Shown in pieces: positions 20,751 to 32,999 of a stretch of DNA of 64,000 nt. Source of the DNA: Acanthornis magna (taxonomy: Eukaryota; Chordata; Aves; Passeriformes; Acanthizidae); contig JAWUZG010000975.1 of the NCBI GenBank assembly GCA_036785705.1, positions 62,001 through 126,000 on the forward strand, in the 5' to 3' direction. The position numbers and the translations under genes were made by a program. How positions within the stretch are numbered: the stretch's first letter is position 1; each line of letters opens with the position of its first letter. Below the pieces are notes generated by a model. It made no database searches, was not told the origin of the DNA, and saw nothing but the letters and a program-made list of their open reading frames with translations.

Positions 20751-21350
20751 CACAGTGGCTGTCAGGGCCACCCAGCCTGTCACCTGGGGTGCCCTGCACT
20801 GCTGCTCACCCCAACATGTGACTCCGTCACCCTCCACGAGCTCTGCAGACGGTGCTGCTCGGGCAGGGAGGTGCTGCAGAGGGCCAGGTGGGCCTCGTGC
20901 CCTGCCCAGCAGACCCCTCACAGCCCACGGGTCTCGACCCCGCTGAGCTTTCGGGGGGTGTCGGCTGTCTCTGCCTTGCCATCCCGCAGCTGCCAGCACA
21001 CAATGCTGGTCCCTGCACGTCCCACTGCTCCTCCAGGACTCTGCCCCACATCCAGCCCTGCAGGATCTCCTCGTGCCTGTCGCACCAGCTCCTGACCCCC
21101 ACCAGCCGCAGGGACATGGAGACAGCAGGGCCTGGGGACAGCAGAGATGTCAGCACCCCAGGGGCACTGGGGATCCCCCGGCTGCTGCTGGGGGCAGTTG
21201 GGCACCACTGCGGCTGGGCTGGGGTTTGCCCAACACTCACCTGAGCAAAGGACAGCAGCAGCGTTCCCGTGGGAGCAGGGTGAGGCCCCCGGACAGTCAC
21301 TGGCACTGCTCCGGGTGGGCTTCAGTCCCATCCCAGTGCAGTGAGTCCCT
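20751..21350. other. GC-rich DNA after the receptor remnant, unassigned
   Basis: Several overlapping frames up to 160 codons exist on both strands with Cys/Pro/Ser-rich low-information content. I see no domain or splice structure. Confidence 0.35.
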
Positions 21351-21354
21351 CCAG

Positions 21355-21880
21355 ATGAATCCCACCAAAGAGGGCGACAATAGAACTCTACAGACAAAGG
21401 TCTCTAAAGCAGTTATTTGTTTGTTCAGCGCTTGGATGCATGGGGGATCTTTCCTCCAAACGCGCATGCTGAATGTTTCCTTGCTCAGCTTTTACTATGC
21501 AAAGGTATACATATTCATTATAAGTTCATACATATGCAACATTAGGTGGAGTTACTATGATTAGTTCCAAGAAATTATTTACGTAAGTTCACTCCTACTT
21601 GCGCTTGTGCAGTGCCTTCTGGTGGTCCTGGGCAGGGGTCTTTGGGACGAAGGCCCAAAGTCTTCCTTATTAGTGCACTTTTCACCTCTCTCTGCACTGT
21701 CGATGTGTGCTGGTTCAGCTCTTCTTGTGGTCAGTCTGTTCGCTATTTCTATTGTTAGTATATCTTGTTTAAAAGCTTAATGATGAAAGGAATGAGAGGG
21801 AGATGTCTCTACAAACAAACTGTGGGGCCTGCTGGTAGATAAGGCCAGACACTGATAGGTGAAAACAGCAATGGTAGGAA
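21355..21880. other. AT-rich insert, possibly LTR-like
   Basis: Composition changes abruptly from GC-rich to AT-rich, with short direct-repeat-like phrases. The texture resembles avian retroviral LTR or internal DNA, but I cannot identify TG...CA ends, a polypurine tract or a coding frame. Confidence 0.25.
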
Positions 21881-22192
21881 CCATAAATTCCATAGGAATT
21901 CCATTAATTGACACAGACTGTTACTCACCCTAGGCCATGCTAAATCCCTGGACTTAGAGAAAAGGAACAGAGACAGGAAGAAAAAAAGTGTGGGGGAATG
22001 TACATTAGAAGGGGACCTGTGTTCATCCAGGTCCAGAAGGATGTGGAGACCGCCTGCCAGGTGTCTTCCCACTGCTGGTCACAGGGAATGTGAGTCACCA
22101 AGGCTCTTCCCAATGTGGCTCCTCTGATGGGGGATGAAGTTGAAGCAGCACACGAAGCTCTTCCTGCACTCAGGGCACTCACAGGACTTCCC

Positions 22193-23291
22193 TTATTGGT
22201 GCCTCCATTGGTGTTGGATCAAGTGAGAGCTCCTGGAGAAGCTCTTCCCACACTCAGAACACTCATAGGGCCTCTCCCCGGTGTGGATGCGCCGGTGCAT
22301 GATGAGGTTGGAGTTGCGTTTGAAGCCTTTCCTGCAGTCAGAGCAGCAGAAGGGCCTCTCCTCTCTGTGAATCCACTGATGTACGAGGACATCGGAGCTG
22401 GTCTGAAACCTCTTCCCACACTCAGGACACTCGTAGGGCCTCTCCCCGGTGTGGTTGCGTCGGTGCCCAATGAGGCTGCGGTTCTGCTTGAAGCTCTTCC
22501 CACAGTTGGGGCAGTGGAAGGGCCTCTCCTCTCTGTGAATCTGCTCATGTAGGAGGCGGCTGGAGGAGGACTGAAACCTCTTCCCACACTTGGGACACTC
22601 ATAGGGCCTCTCCGCAGTATGGCTCCACTGATGGACAATCAGGCTGGAGCTCTGGCTGAAGCTCTTCCCACATTCTCTACACTCATAGGGCCTCTGCCCC
22701 ATGTGGATCCTCTGGTGGACGATCAGGTTGGAGCTCCGGCTGAAGCTCTTCCCACATTCCCCACACCTGAAGGACTTCTCCCTATCATGAAGCTGCTCAT
22801 GGACCACCTGCTCTGAGCTCTGCCTGAAGCTCTGGTCACCTTCCTGGCACAGGATGGGTCTTTCCTCCTCAGAGCGCTCTGCCCTGGGTTTGCAGCCTCT
22901 CCTCGTGTGGGATCTTTGGGGCATTTCCTCCCCATTGGATTCCTGTGCCAGGGAGCTGATCAAAATGGCCTCTTCCATGAGGTTCTGCCCCAAGGATCTC
23001 TCCTCCCCGGTCATCAGCTCGTGTTCTGGGGGAAAAAGGACAAGGAGAGGATTTGGGATTTGCCTCCATGCCAGTGGGAAGGGGAAGGACATCCCCCAGT
23101 CCGTCCCCGGCAGAATGGCGTCAGCAGCGGGGTTGTCCTGCAGCCGGGGGTGATGCTGGGCTGGGAGATGGAGGAAAAGAGAGGAGGAAAGAGGCAGTGA
23201 CTTCCTCCTCACCTGCCTGGGGATCCTGAGGCATCTTCCTCTTCCTCGCAGCCTCCTACTCCATCCAGCCAAGGTTTGGGAATGGGAAATC
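22193..23291 (-). pseudogene. ZNF-C: C2H2 zinc-finger gene, 7 fingers, early stop
   Basis: The last exon (22,193-23,025) encodes the charged N-terminus (EHELMTGEERSLGQNLMEE) and seven C2H2 fingers ending ...LIQHQWRHQ-TAA. The 79-base first coding exon (23,213-23,291) keeps its donor. However, codon 3 after the family ATG is TAG (23,256-23,258) where ZNF-D has GAG, and the acceptor has drifted from ccaaaccag to caaaggag. Initiation at the next ATG (KRK-M-PQ) would avoid the stop, so a shortened protein is not excluded. Linkers are unusual in three places (MGQRPY, TAERPY, REERPF). After the TAA a further finger (CECPECRKSF...HQRSH) has all four zinc ligands. Confidence 0.75.
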
Positions 23292-23299
23292 CTCCTTTG

Positions 23300-24003
23300 G
23301 GGGAAAACAAGGGGTGACTACATTGGGTTTAAAGGTCACCCTGTCCAATTCCATCTCTAGAAGTCACCGGGCATCTGGGGTCCATAAAGACCTCCAGAAC
23401 AGCAAGATTCAACCCCAGAAAAGACTCTCAGGCGTTCCCCTTCTCTGGTCTCTCCTCTTTGCAGTTCTTGGCATCCCCCCTCTCTGGGTTGTTGGGGGTC
23501 CCGTGTGAATGGGATGCCCCCCTCTCCAGTGTCCTCACCCTCCCCAGACTGCAGGGGATCCCAGGAATCCCAGGGATCCTCCTCTCCAAGTTCCCCACTT
23601 TGGAGTTCTGGGGGTCTCCTCTCTGTGGGGTCCCACCTAGAGAATCTGGGGATTTTGGGGGTCCCAGGGATCCCCTCTCCCCATCTCTCTCTGCAGGCTG
23701 CCGGGGCTCCTGGGGGTCCCACCTCTCAGTGCCCTTGTTTCAAGATGCCAGGGGACCCCTGCCAGCTTGCTGGGGGTCCCCCGGCTCTGCTATTGCCCCT
23801 CTCCACTCCCACCTCCCACAGCTCTCCCCGGGGTCCCCAAAACTGGTGTCCCATCTCCCATTGGTCCTGTGCGTTCCCCACGTGGCCCCGGGCAGAGATC
23901 CACACCTCCCCGCCATGGCTCTGGCAACACCACCACTGGGACCCCCCAGAAACAACTCCCAGAGACCTCCCAATGTCCCCGAGAGGTATTTGCATAACCT
24001 GAC
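23300..24003 (-). other. 5' intron/UTR region of ZNF-C
   Basis: It matches 27,200-27,780 (ZNF-D) with shared 'ctctcctctttg' and 'gtccccaaaac' phrases, and it parallels the intron between the 5' exon and coding exon of ZNF-A and ZNF-B in reverse complement. It contains ATTTGCAT (23,989-23,996), an octamer match also kept in the ZNF-D copy. Confidence 0.5.
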
Positions 24004-24440
24004 TGGGGGTTACTGGGCCCATCTTGGGAGGAAACTCTGGACACATTGGGAGCAACTGGGATCAACTGGAAGCTACTGGAACCATGCTGAGGGGGACTGA
24101 GACCACAGCTGGGGCAACTGGGATCATACTGGCAGCAACTGGGACCACACTTTGGGAAACTGATTGAAACCAGGATCATGCTGGAGGCAACAGGGAGTAA
24201 CTGGGAAAAACTGGGATCATTCTGATTTAAGTGAAATCTTACATGGTGAAACAGGGAGAGCCTGGGAATGACTATGAGCATGCTGAGGGACACTGGGATA
24301 TACTGGGAGTGTCTGTAACTGGAACCACACAGAACAGTTGGGACCATGCTGGATGCAAGTGGGAGCAAGTCTGGGGCCACACTGGGCGTGACTGGGACAC
24401 TGATGAGAGGGACTGGGACTATAATAGGGGCCACTGGGGT
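24004..24440. repeat. ACTGGGA-core minisatellite, copy 1
   Basis: Diverged tandem units of about 20-24 bases are built on actgggatcatactgggagc. The array is cut off at about 24,440, where AT-rich DNA begins. It starts with the same words as the longer array at 27,776. Confidence 0.85.
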
Positions 24441-25400
24441 CTTTCTATGGGAATTTCGTTGAATGTTTACATTCATCGTTACAAATCAGAGTGAAAAGTG
24501 GAGCTGAGCTTTCAACTTGAAATGAAGGAATCCAACGTGCGGTCTGGGACCTGATATAAATGAGTTCACAAGCTGAAATTTTTACTACATAATTTTGAAC
24601 ATTTATTAATAGAGCAAAGGCAAAAACAGCACTGGGCGCTTAGCAATTTTGCCAGAGGCGCACCCATCCATTGTACTGTGAACTGAAGTACTTTCTTTAA
24701 CTGTTACATATTCATTAAGCCTAGAAGGTAATTTACACTTCATTCAACTCCCCCCTCCTATCCCTGCCCCCTTCTGCCAGCTCGGCGCCTGTCTTGGAGT
24801 CTCGGATCCTCTGGATTGCCTCAGAACTGAAGGCTGAAATCCTCCCGTCTATGTTTCCTCAGTTCCAACTTAATTTGTAGGTGACAGTTCCTTTTGGGAG
24901 GTATGAGTCGAGATAACAGACTTCCTGGGATGCCTGTGGTTATCTTCTTTGTTTCTTTAACATGTCTTGATCCCCGGCTCTGTGGTTTATCCACTAAAAA
25001 GACATTTATTACCATGTATTTATTACTACGTTTTCTAACATATCACAACTATTTCGAAGTTACAATTTACCCTAACCTTTTTCTACTTAATTATATTTTT
25101 ATCATAACACTATTCTTTTTATACAGTACACATCACTTGTGAATGTTAAATTCATATATGCGAAAGGCAGCATTTATCATTCACTCACTTATCACAGACC
25201 TCTGCAACCTCCAGTTGTTACTCGATACTTTAGTTTCTGAAATATTCAGCCCCTCAGCAGCAATGTCTCTCCCACCCCACTGGTTTCTGGCTCGGAGCCA
25301 GCTCGGAAATCGCACAAGAAACTCTAAGTACCATCGGAACAAGCTGTGCCGTTATTTTCTTTTTTTCATAGTAATGTATATCTCCCTCACAGAAGCTCCC
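24441..25400. other. AT-rich insert between ZNF-C and ZNF-D units
   Basis: This stretch of about 950 bases interrupts the GC-rich modules. Parts such as cactgggcgcttagcaattt (about 24,630) have the feel of a retroviral LTR, but ends, polypurine tract and coding frames are not evident. No gene seen. Confidence 0.35.
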
Positions 25401-25463
25401 AACCTCCCTCCTAGCACCACAAATGCCCCCAAGAGCCACAAAGCCCCTGCCAGACCCCATGGC

Positions 25464-25665
25464 CCTGATGAGGAGAGGTTGGTGGACAGGAACATCCACA
25501 GCCAGAAGCAGCTTGGGCATTTCAGCAGCAATTTGGCCACATTGGGGGGCACACCCCAAATGGGAGACCCAAGCCAGGGACTGGGACAGACAACTGGAAC
25601 TCCTGGAGGACAGAGAGGCTCATCTGAACCCCCTGTTCTGTCAGCACAGCTACGAGATCGTGGCC
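25464..25665 (+). pseudogene. MHC class II beta-1 exon remnant, copy 3
   Basis: The plus strand reads ERLVDRNIHSQKQLGHFSSN and GTPQMGDPSQGLGQT, then in a shifted frame QHSYEIVA. This is the same beta-1 fragment as copies 1 and 2, antisense to ZNF-D as they are antisense to ZNF-A and ZNF-B. The 5' third of the exon is again absent, so the truncation predates the duplications. Confidence 0.65.
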
Positions 25666-25814
25666 CTGTCTGCCCGGGTCAGCAGCCCCACAACACCCAA
25701 ACCTTCCCAAATAATCCTGTGAACCAACCACATATTGACCTTCCAATCAAAGTAAAATGGTGTGGCTTTAGATCCCTTTGTTTAATTTCTGTATTTAAAC
25801 CTCAATTTGGGTTG

Positions 25815-25900
25815 TTTTGACAGAATGAAGAACGAAATTAAGTTAGAAAAGACCTCCAAGATCATCCAGCACTGCTTGATGCCACCAGAAGAAACACTTG
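25815..25900 (-). mobile_element. CR1 LINE 3'-end fragment (copy 3)
   Basis: The reverse complement of the 4,430-4,525 fragment ('ttagaaaagacctccaagat' then 'catccagcactgcttgatgc'), between the MHC remnant and ZNF-D as in the other modules. Confidence 0.7.
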
Positions 25901-26187
25901 GACAGAGCAGGTGAGATTTTTGTGAGTGTAAAGTCTACAAATCCACTCTTCCCAATGAATTTCCGATTTCAGTCAGAGTCCCCATGGATATTCCTGCCCC
26001 TGTGTTCACCCAGGTGCCTACGGAGACCCAGAAGGATGTGGAGACCACCTGCCAGGTGTCTTCCCAATGTGGGTCACAGGGAATGTGGGGCACCAGGGCT
26101 CTTCCCAACATGGCTCCTCTGATGGGGGATGAAGTTGGAGCAGCGCACAAAGCTCTTTCTGCACTCAGGGCACTCACAGCACTTCCC

Positions 26188-27199
<1,012 letters not shown>

Positions 27200-27775
27200 C
27201 TGGTTTGGAGGGAAAACAAGGTTGACTGCATTGGGTTTGAAGACTGCTTTGTCCAATTCCGTCTTTAGGAGTCAGCAGACATCTGGGGTTCATAAAAACC
27301 TCCAGACCACCAAGATGTAGCCCCAAAAAAGACTCTCACAAAAATTCCCCGTATCTGATCTCTCCTCTTTGGGTTTCTTGGCTTCCCCCCGGCTGGGTTG
27401 TTGGGGGTACCATGTGTACTGGGGATCCCCCCTCTCCAGTATCTCTGCCCTCCCCAGACTACTGGGGATCCCAGGAATCCCAAGGGACTTCCCTCTCGGT
27501 GTCCCTATTTCAGGGTCCCAGGTCTCCCCATTCAGGTTACTGGAGGTCCCCGAGCTCCACTATCGCCCCTCTCCATTCCCCCCTCCCACAGTTCTCCCAG
27601 GAGTCCCCAAAACCAGTGTCCCCAATTGCCCACCAGTCCTGTGTGATCCCCACGTGGCCCCAGGCAGAGCCCAACCCCCAGCCTGTGGGGATCTGCCAGC
27701 AGCAGCCACCAGGACCCCCCAAAACCATCACCCGGGGACCCCCCAATGTCCCCCTGAGGGGCATTTGCATAACCT
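27200..27775 (-). other. Intron of ZNF-D with conserved octamer
   Basis: Homologous to 23,300-24,003. An ATTTGCAT octamer is retained at about 27,763. There is no coding frame of interest. Confidence 0.45.
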
Positions 27776-29035
27776 GACTGGGGGTTACTGGGCCCATGTT
27801 GGGAGGAAACTCTGGACACATTGGGAGCAACAGGGATCAACTGGAAGCTACTGGAACCATGCTGAGGGGGAATGAGACCACAGCTGGGGAAACTGGGATC
27901 ATACTGGGACAAACTGGAACCACACTTTAGGCAAGTGACTGAAACTGGAACCACGCTGGAGGCAACTGGGAGTAATTGGGAAAGATTGGGATCATTCTGA
28001 GGGAACTAGAACCTTACTGGGGCAATTGGGACTGCTTGGGAATGACTACGAGCATGCTGAGGGTAACTGGGATATACTGGGAGTGTCTGTAACCATACTG
28101 GGCTGATTGGAACCACCCTCGGAACAGCTGGGACCACACTGGGGCAACTGGGCATGACTGGGACCCTGCTGAGAGGGACTGGACTGTACTTGGGGCCACT
28201 GGGGGCAAGTGGGATCATACTGCAAGGAACTGGGAAGAACTGAACTATGCTGGGGGCAACTGGAATCATACTGGGATCACAGTGGGAGCATCTGGGCCCA
28301 TGCTGGGGGAGACTGGGATCACACTGAGAGTGACTGGAATCATACTGGGATTGACTTGGAGCAGCTGTGGCCAACTGGAATCAGGCTGAAAGCAACTGGG
28401 AGGAAGTGGGAATGACTGGGAGCATGCTGGGGGCAACTGGGATATACTGGGAGAGACAGGGAGTCGCAGGGATCATACTGGAGGCCACTGGGCTCATGCT
28501 GGCATTGACAGGGAGCAACTGGGATCACATTGGGGGCCACTAGCATCATACTGGGAGAGACTGGGATCATACTGGGATGATAGTGGGTGTCAATGGACCC
28601 TGACTGGGGCTTACTGGGAGCTACTAGGCCCATGCTGGGAGCAAGCTGAGGATACACTGGGAGCAACTGGGAATGACAGGGTGCATGCTGCTTACAACTG
28701 GGATCTACTGGCAGTGACTGGGATAATTCTGGGGGCAACTGAACCATGCTGAGGGAACTGGGAGTGCTTGGGAATGATTATGAGAATGTTCAGGGCAACT
28801 GGGATATACTGGGAGTGCCTGAGACCATGCAGGTGGTGACTGGGACCATACTGGGAGAGACTGGGAATGTGCTGGCAGGAACTGGGACGGTGCTGGGAGC
28901 AAACTGCATCACAATAAGGAATGACTGGCAGTGACAGGGTTCATACTGGGAGCAACAGGGATCCTACAGAGACTACGGGGAAGTGACCAGGATCATATTG
29001 GGAGTGACTGGGCTCATACTGGGAGCAGCCACTTG
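27776..29035. repeat. ACTGGGA-core minisatellite, copy 2 (about 1.26 kb)
   Basis: Roughly fifty or more diverged units occur of the type actgggatcatactgggagc, with 'aactgggaccatgctggggg' variants. The array lies in the 5' intron of ZNF-D. No equivalent is seen in the corresponding introns of ZNF-A and ZNF-B (2,460-3,050 and 16,100-16,690). Confidence 0.9.
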
Positions 29036-29199
29036 CGGGACCCGGCAGCCCTGAACCCCTTTGGGCCATCCTGCCCCTCCAGCCCCCAGACCCCCCAGCC
29101 AGGGGTCCCGGCAATCCCAGGGATTCCCCCTCACGGGGTCCTCGCTCTGCACTTCTGGGGCTCTCCTCTCCCGGGGGTCCCCAAAACTGCTGTCCCCCC

Positions 29200-29760
29200 T
29201 CCCCCGCCGGTCCGCACGAGGCCCCGGGCAGAGCTTGGAGGGCCCGGCCCGGGCAGAGCCCAACCCCCACCCCGGGGAGACCCGCATCCCCCCGCCCCCA
29301 TCGGGGCTCTGCCCGCATCAGGCCCCCCCAAAAACACCTCCTGGGAACCCCCGATATCCTCCCGTGGGGCATCTGCGGCTCGGGTTTGGAGTCCTGCAAA
29401 CTCCAAACATCGCCCCCAAAAAAACACAAACCCAGGGACCCCTCGGATATTTGGGGCGAGCTCCCCCTCCCCCCTCACCTGCGGGATGGGGCGGCAATGA
29501 TCCAGGGGGGGCTGCGAATTCAGGGAGACCCAAACCGCGTGGCTCCTTTCTGCCTCTCCTCTGTCCCTCGGTTTCCTCCCACTCCTCCCCCTCTGGCACT
29601 CTTCCCCTCCTCCTCTCCGCCCCAATCCCACCTCCTTCTCCTTCCCCCAATCCCCTCTCCCGCTCCTCCTCCCTCCATAGCTTCCCGCGCTGCTCCTTCC
29701 TCCCTCCTCCTCCTCTTCCTCCTCCTCCGCCGTTCCCCATAGCCCTCGCAGGCCGCGGGA
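29200..29760 (-). promoter_or_regulatory. 5' exon and promoter-proximal region of ZNF-D
   Basis: In reverse complement it repeats the order seen at 430-1,000: a purine tract (pyrimidines at 29,555-29,745 on the plus strand), then 'gcggcaatgatcc'-type text, a donor cccgcag|gtgagg (about 29,476-29,490), then the G-rich 'ggactccaaa' block. I infer the first untranslated exon and the promoter; no initiator or TATA element is convincing. Confidence 0.45.
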
Positions 29761-30300
29761 GGAGCAGGGATGGAGCCGGGACAGGTCGGGATGGCCCCGC
29801 GGGGCTCTCAGCTGCTCCCAGCCCAGCGCTGGGGGCAGGGGGGAAGCCAGCCCGGGCAAAAGGAGAGGGAAACAGGGAAAATTGGGGGCTGCAGAGCATC
29901 TTGAGGCCATGGAATCAATTGGCCCCAAGGCTCTCATGTGACACAGTGGGGCCTCCCTGGGCCCAGGTGACCACGAGGAGGTTATGGAACCTCATGAAAG
30001 TGAGGCTGAAATGGCAAACAGCGGCTGCTCCTGGAGTGCAGGAGACTGCTGTGAGGTTCTGGAACCCAATGGAAACAAAGCTGCTTAGTCTTTTGCTTGT
30101 TTAACATGCATTTACAGTTTAAATCCTGCCCTTTATGAAAGTTTTCCTTACATAGCTATGCCTGGTCAGATTTTCATTTTCCATATCCTATCTACATCCT
30201 TTTTTCCTTATACTACAAATTGAATTTGGAAATAGCTTAAAGGTGGTCGTTGATAACTTTGACATATTACCCAAAAATCAAGGCTTTATTACAGCGTTAA
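29761..30300. other. Boundary between GC-rich modules and AT-rich CDH2-like DNA
   Basis: Composition and repeat content change over a few hundred bases (about 29,900-30,120). No target-site duplication, LTR or known repeat marks the junction. Confidence 0.5.
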
Positions 30301-30478
30301 GTTATAGTTGCAAATGAACAATATAAATGATAGCCAGGTGTGCAGAGGCTGAAATAGTATATCCCAACCTCCGAGGATTGCTACCTTTCATCAGAAGCAA
30401 GAAGGAAGGAGATGCGGCCATGAAAAGCACAGTGGAGACAACCCCCCATGTAGCATCTAACATTCCCCAACTTAGATT

Positions 30479-30910
30479 TCAGGATTTACCTCCCAAAGTC
30501 GCAGTCGAATGATGTAAATTATGGTGTGAGTGCTGAGGAAGCAGGGATGTGGCACCAGTGAAGACCTTCCCCCTCAGATGAGCTCGCTGCCCACCCAGCT
30601 GGCCCTGGTGGCTCTGCCACGCCCAGGGCCTGGTTCCCTTCCCTGTCCACTGGGGAACTGTGGTGTTTCTGCTGAGTTTGAGCTTCACACTATTCACAGT
30701 TAGATCCTTAATGTCTGTAAATGTAGGCATTAACCTGAGCAGATTGCTGCAAGAGAACAAAGGCAGAGCTGCTGTACCTACTATGCTTGCTTTGTTTGCA
30801 AGGAAATCATGGTAACAGGTCAGACACATGTTTAGTAATGACAGATCTCCTGATGGGGCTTTTTGATAGAGCTCCATGACCGTCAGCACCTCCTTGAAGG
30901 ATATGATTTG
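30479..30910 (-). other. Open frame of unknown identity
   Basis: The minus strand has about 136 open codons with non-biased composition (MELYQKAPSGDLSLLNMCLT... then FSCSNLLRLMPTFTDIKDLT). The amino-acid texture resembles a piece of helical protein, but I do not recognise a family, and no flanking splice signals are convincing. It lies beyond the likely polyadenylation sites of the CDH2-like gene. It could be a processed fragment of another gene or chance. Confidence 0.25.
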
Positions 30911-31299
30911 ATGTGTATTCAGGTTAGCAGGGGCTTGTCTTCACCACAAAATAGTCCAGGCGGCAGATGACTGCCACAATCCGCAATTTATTTTATTTAT
31001 GCAATCCGCAGCATAATCACACGCTCATTAAACTGCCAATCTAGAAATAAGCCAAAAGTGATGCAATTTCTATTATTTAGATAATGCACATTAAACCAAA
31101 GAGCTAGCCATCGCTGGGGAACTGAAAATTGTGAATTCCCAGAAATCCCAGCACAGATCACTTCGCTTTTACTGGGAACCTGCCTTCCAAATTTGTGCTG
31201 GGCATTCTCCTACATGCAGCTTGTTTCCAGTCCAGCAGCACGAAATGCTAAAGAAGCGCACACAGCTTCTCACAGCACTCAAACACATTTTGCATACAT

Positions 31300-31612
31300 T
31301 TTATTTACTGTAGTAAGGGCTGCTCAGGTAGAAGAAAAAATGCCAAAGCAGGCACCAGATCCAAAACTAGCATTTTATTCAGAACGTTGGGGTCAGAGGT
31401 GTATCATTCGTATTCTGGTACACAATACAGAGGCAAAGCTGTTCTCAGAAGTCTCTCCAGTTTGAAAGCTCCTTCCTCCCCTCCCCTCCCCGCCCCCAAA
31501 ATATACTGTATATTTTCTCATGCCACCAGTATCAGGCCAACTCCCATTCCCCCCTTTTTTTGGTACAAATTATGTAACACTTTTTTGTGCTAAGAACTTT
31601 TCTCCCTCCCCC

Positions 31613-31654
<42 letters not shown>

Positions 31655-32590
31655 AAAATTTAAAAAAATTGAGTACTCTAACTACAGTTCAACAATTGAA
31701 TCAATGTCACTTGTTTGCAACCTGTTTTGTAAATACTTTATCCATAACGAAAGATATAAACATGCAAAAACCTGAATCCATAGTCCAAATAATACAAATA
31801 ATAATTCTGAAGTTTCTGCACTTCTCCACAGAGTATGCCAATAAAACATTAGGTACACATACCATTTTTTATTATGAAGTGGGAAAAAAATACTAGAAAT
31901 TAAAAAAAAAAAAACCAAAACCAAAAAGTGTACATGGATTAAGACCAAAATGTGTCTAACATTCTAGCATAAGAAAAAAAAATCAATTCTGCTATAAACT
32001 GGTGATATGAAAACTCCCTTTATTTGCAACCAGCTGCATAAGTTTTAGAATTTTAGTGAAAAAAGTCCCCTAACATCTAAAACTAGAAGTAAAGTACATT
32101 GTTCCACCTCATGGTCTTCTCTCCCAGATAATAAAATTGTTCCATGAGGATTTTTTGGTTTATTTTTCATCTCCTTATTTTAATAAAAGCAATGCGATGT
32201 AACAAAAGCATGTTGAAGTATATTGTGTTTCACCTTACTCCTCCCCACCCCAACATATTTTGTCTCTTTAATGCATCATTTCAAAAATCAGTACCATTAA
32301 AGCCTTAAACATAAAACTAATTCCAACCTGAAAAAGGTACAAAAAGGCACATAAAATCCCAGTGCTTCTGTGCTGTAAAATTCAAGTGTAACTGAGCTCA
32401 GTATTTTTTTCCAAACAGCATTGGATCACTGATATTCCACGGAGCCCAAATTGGTTTGCAGCCTAAGCCAAAGCCTTCAGCAAGCACTTGTGCTAGGAGA
32501 TGACAAAGTTAAAGCCTAGCTTCTGGATGCTTTTGGGGAATATCAGTTGAAATGTTTGTACTTGTCCAAAACCAAAGCTCACTTTGAAGT
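31300..32590 (-). other. Probable 3' UTR of the CDH2-like gene
   Basis: AT-rich DNA follows the TGA at 32,591-32,593. AATAAA signals on the minus strand occur at 31,374-31,379 and 31,300-31,305. The extent is inferred; no coding frame is present. Confidence 0.45.
31614..31652. repeat. Poly(A)/poly(T) run, 39 bases
   Basis: An uninterrupted A run on the plus strand (T on the transcript strand), within the probable 3' UTR. Confidence 0.95.
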
Positions 32591-32797
32591 TCAGCCATCA
32601 CCTCCGCAGTACATCTCAGCAAGTTTCTTGACACGTGGGCCCCAGTCATTTCGGTAGTCATAGTCTTGCTCACCACCACTGCTTGAGGAGATAAGAGAGC
32701 TCAAGGATCCTGCAGTGGAGCCTCTTCCTTCAGAGTTAAAGACTAAGGGGGAGTCCTGGGGAGAGGCTGTAGGATCATTGTCAGCTGCTTTAAGTCC
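32591..32797 (-). other. CDH2-like exon 16 (C-terminal tail, TGA)
   Basis: Open from ttcttgcag|GGACTTAAAG to TGA, 68 codons ([20 protein letters not shown] ... [12 protein letters not shown]). By memory of the CDH2 tail, about a dozen residues differ (PPYDSLLVFDYEGSG-type wording changed to [15 protein letters not shown]), in a region that binds beta-catenin and hardly varies among vertebrates. Confidence 0.85.
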
Positions 32798-32999
32798 CTG
32801 CAAGAAGGAGAGGGAGAAAAGAAGATAAAGTTCTGTACCTGAGAGCGAGACAAAAGCATATCTGGAATATTTGCAGCGCAGTTATCTATCAAGCACCCAC
32901 TTGAGAAAACAAAGTTCTTCCTCTTCTGCCATTCAGTGAAAAACCATTCAGGATTTACATTTTTGTAATTCCTTTTAGAATGGCCAGGTTTCCAGCATT

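Noticed and set aside
24441..25400. Full retroviral element in the AT-rich insert
   Set aside because: No defined LTR ends, primer-binding site, polypurine tract or gag/pol frame could be recognised. Left as an unassigned insert.
32591..32797. Possibility that the cadherin is CDH4 (R-cadherin)
   Set aside because: The wording of the tail ([15 protein letters not shown]) and of EC3-EC5 matches CDH2 better from memory. A tree would settle it.
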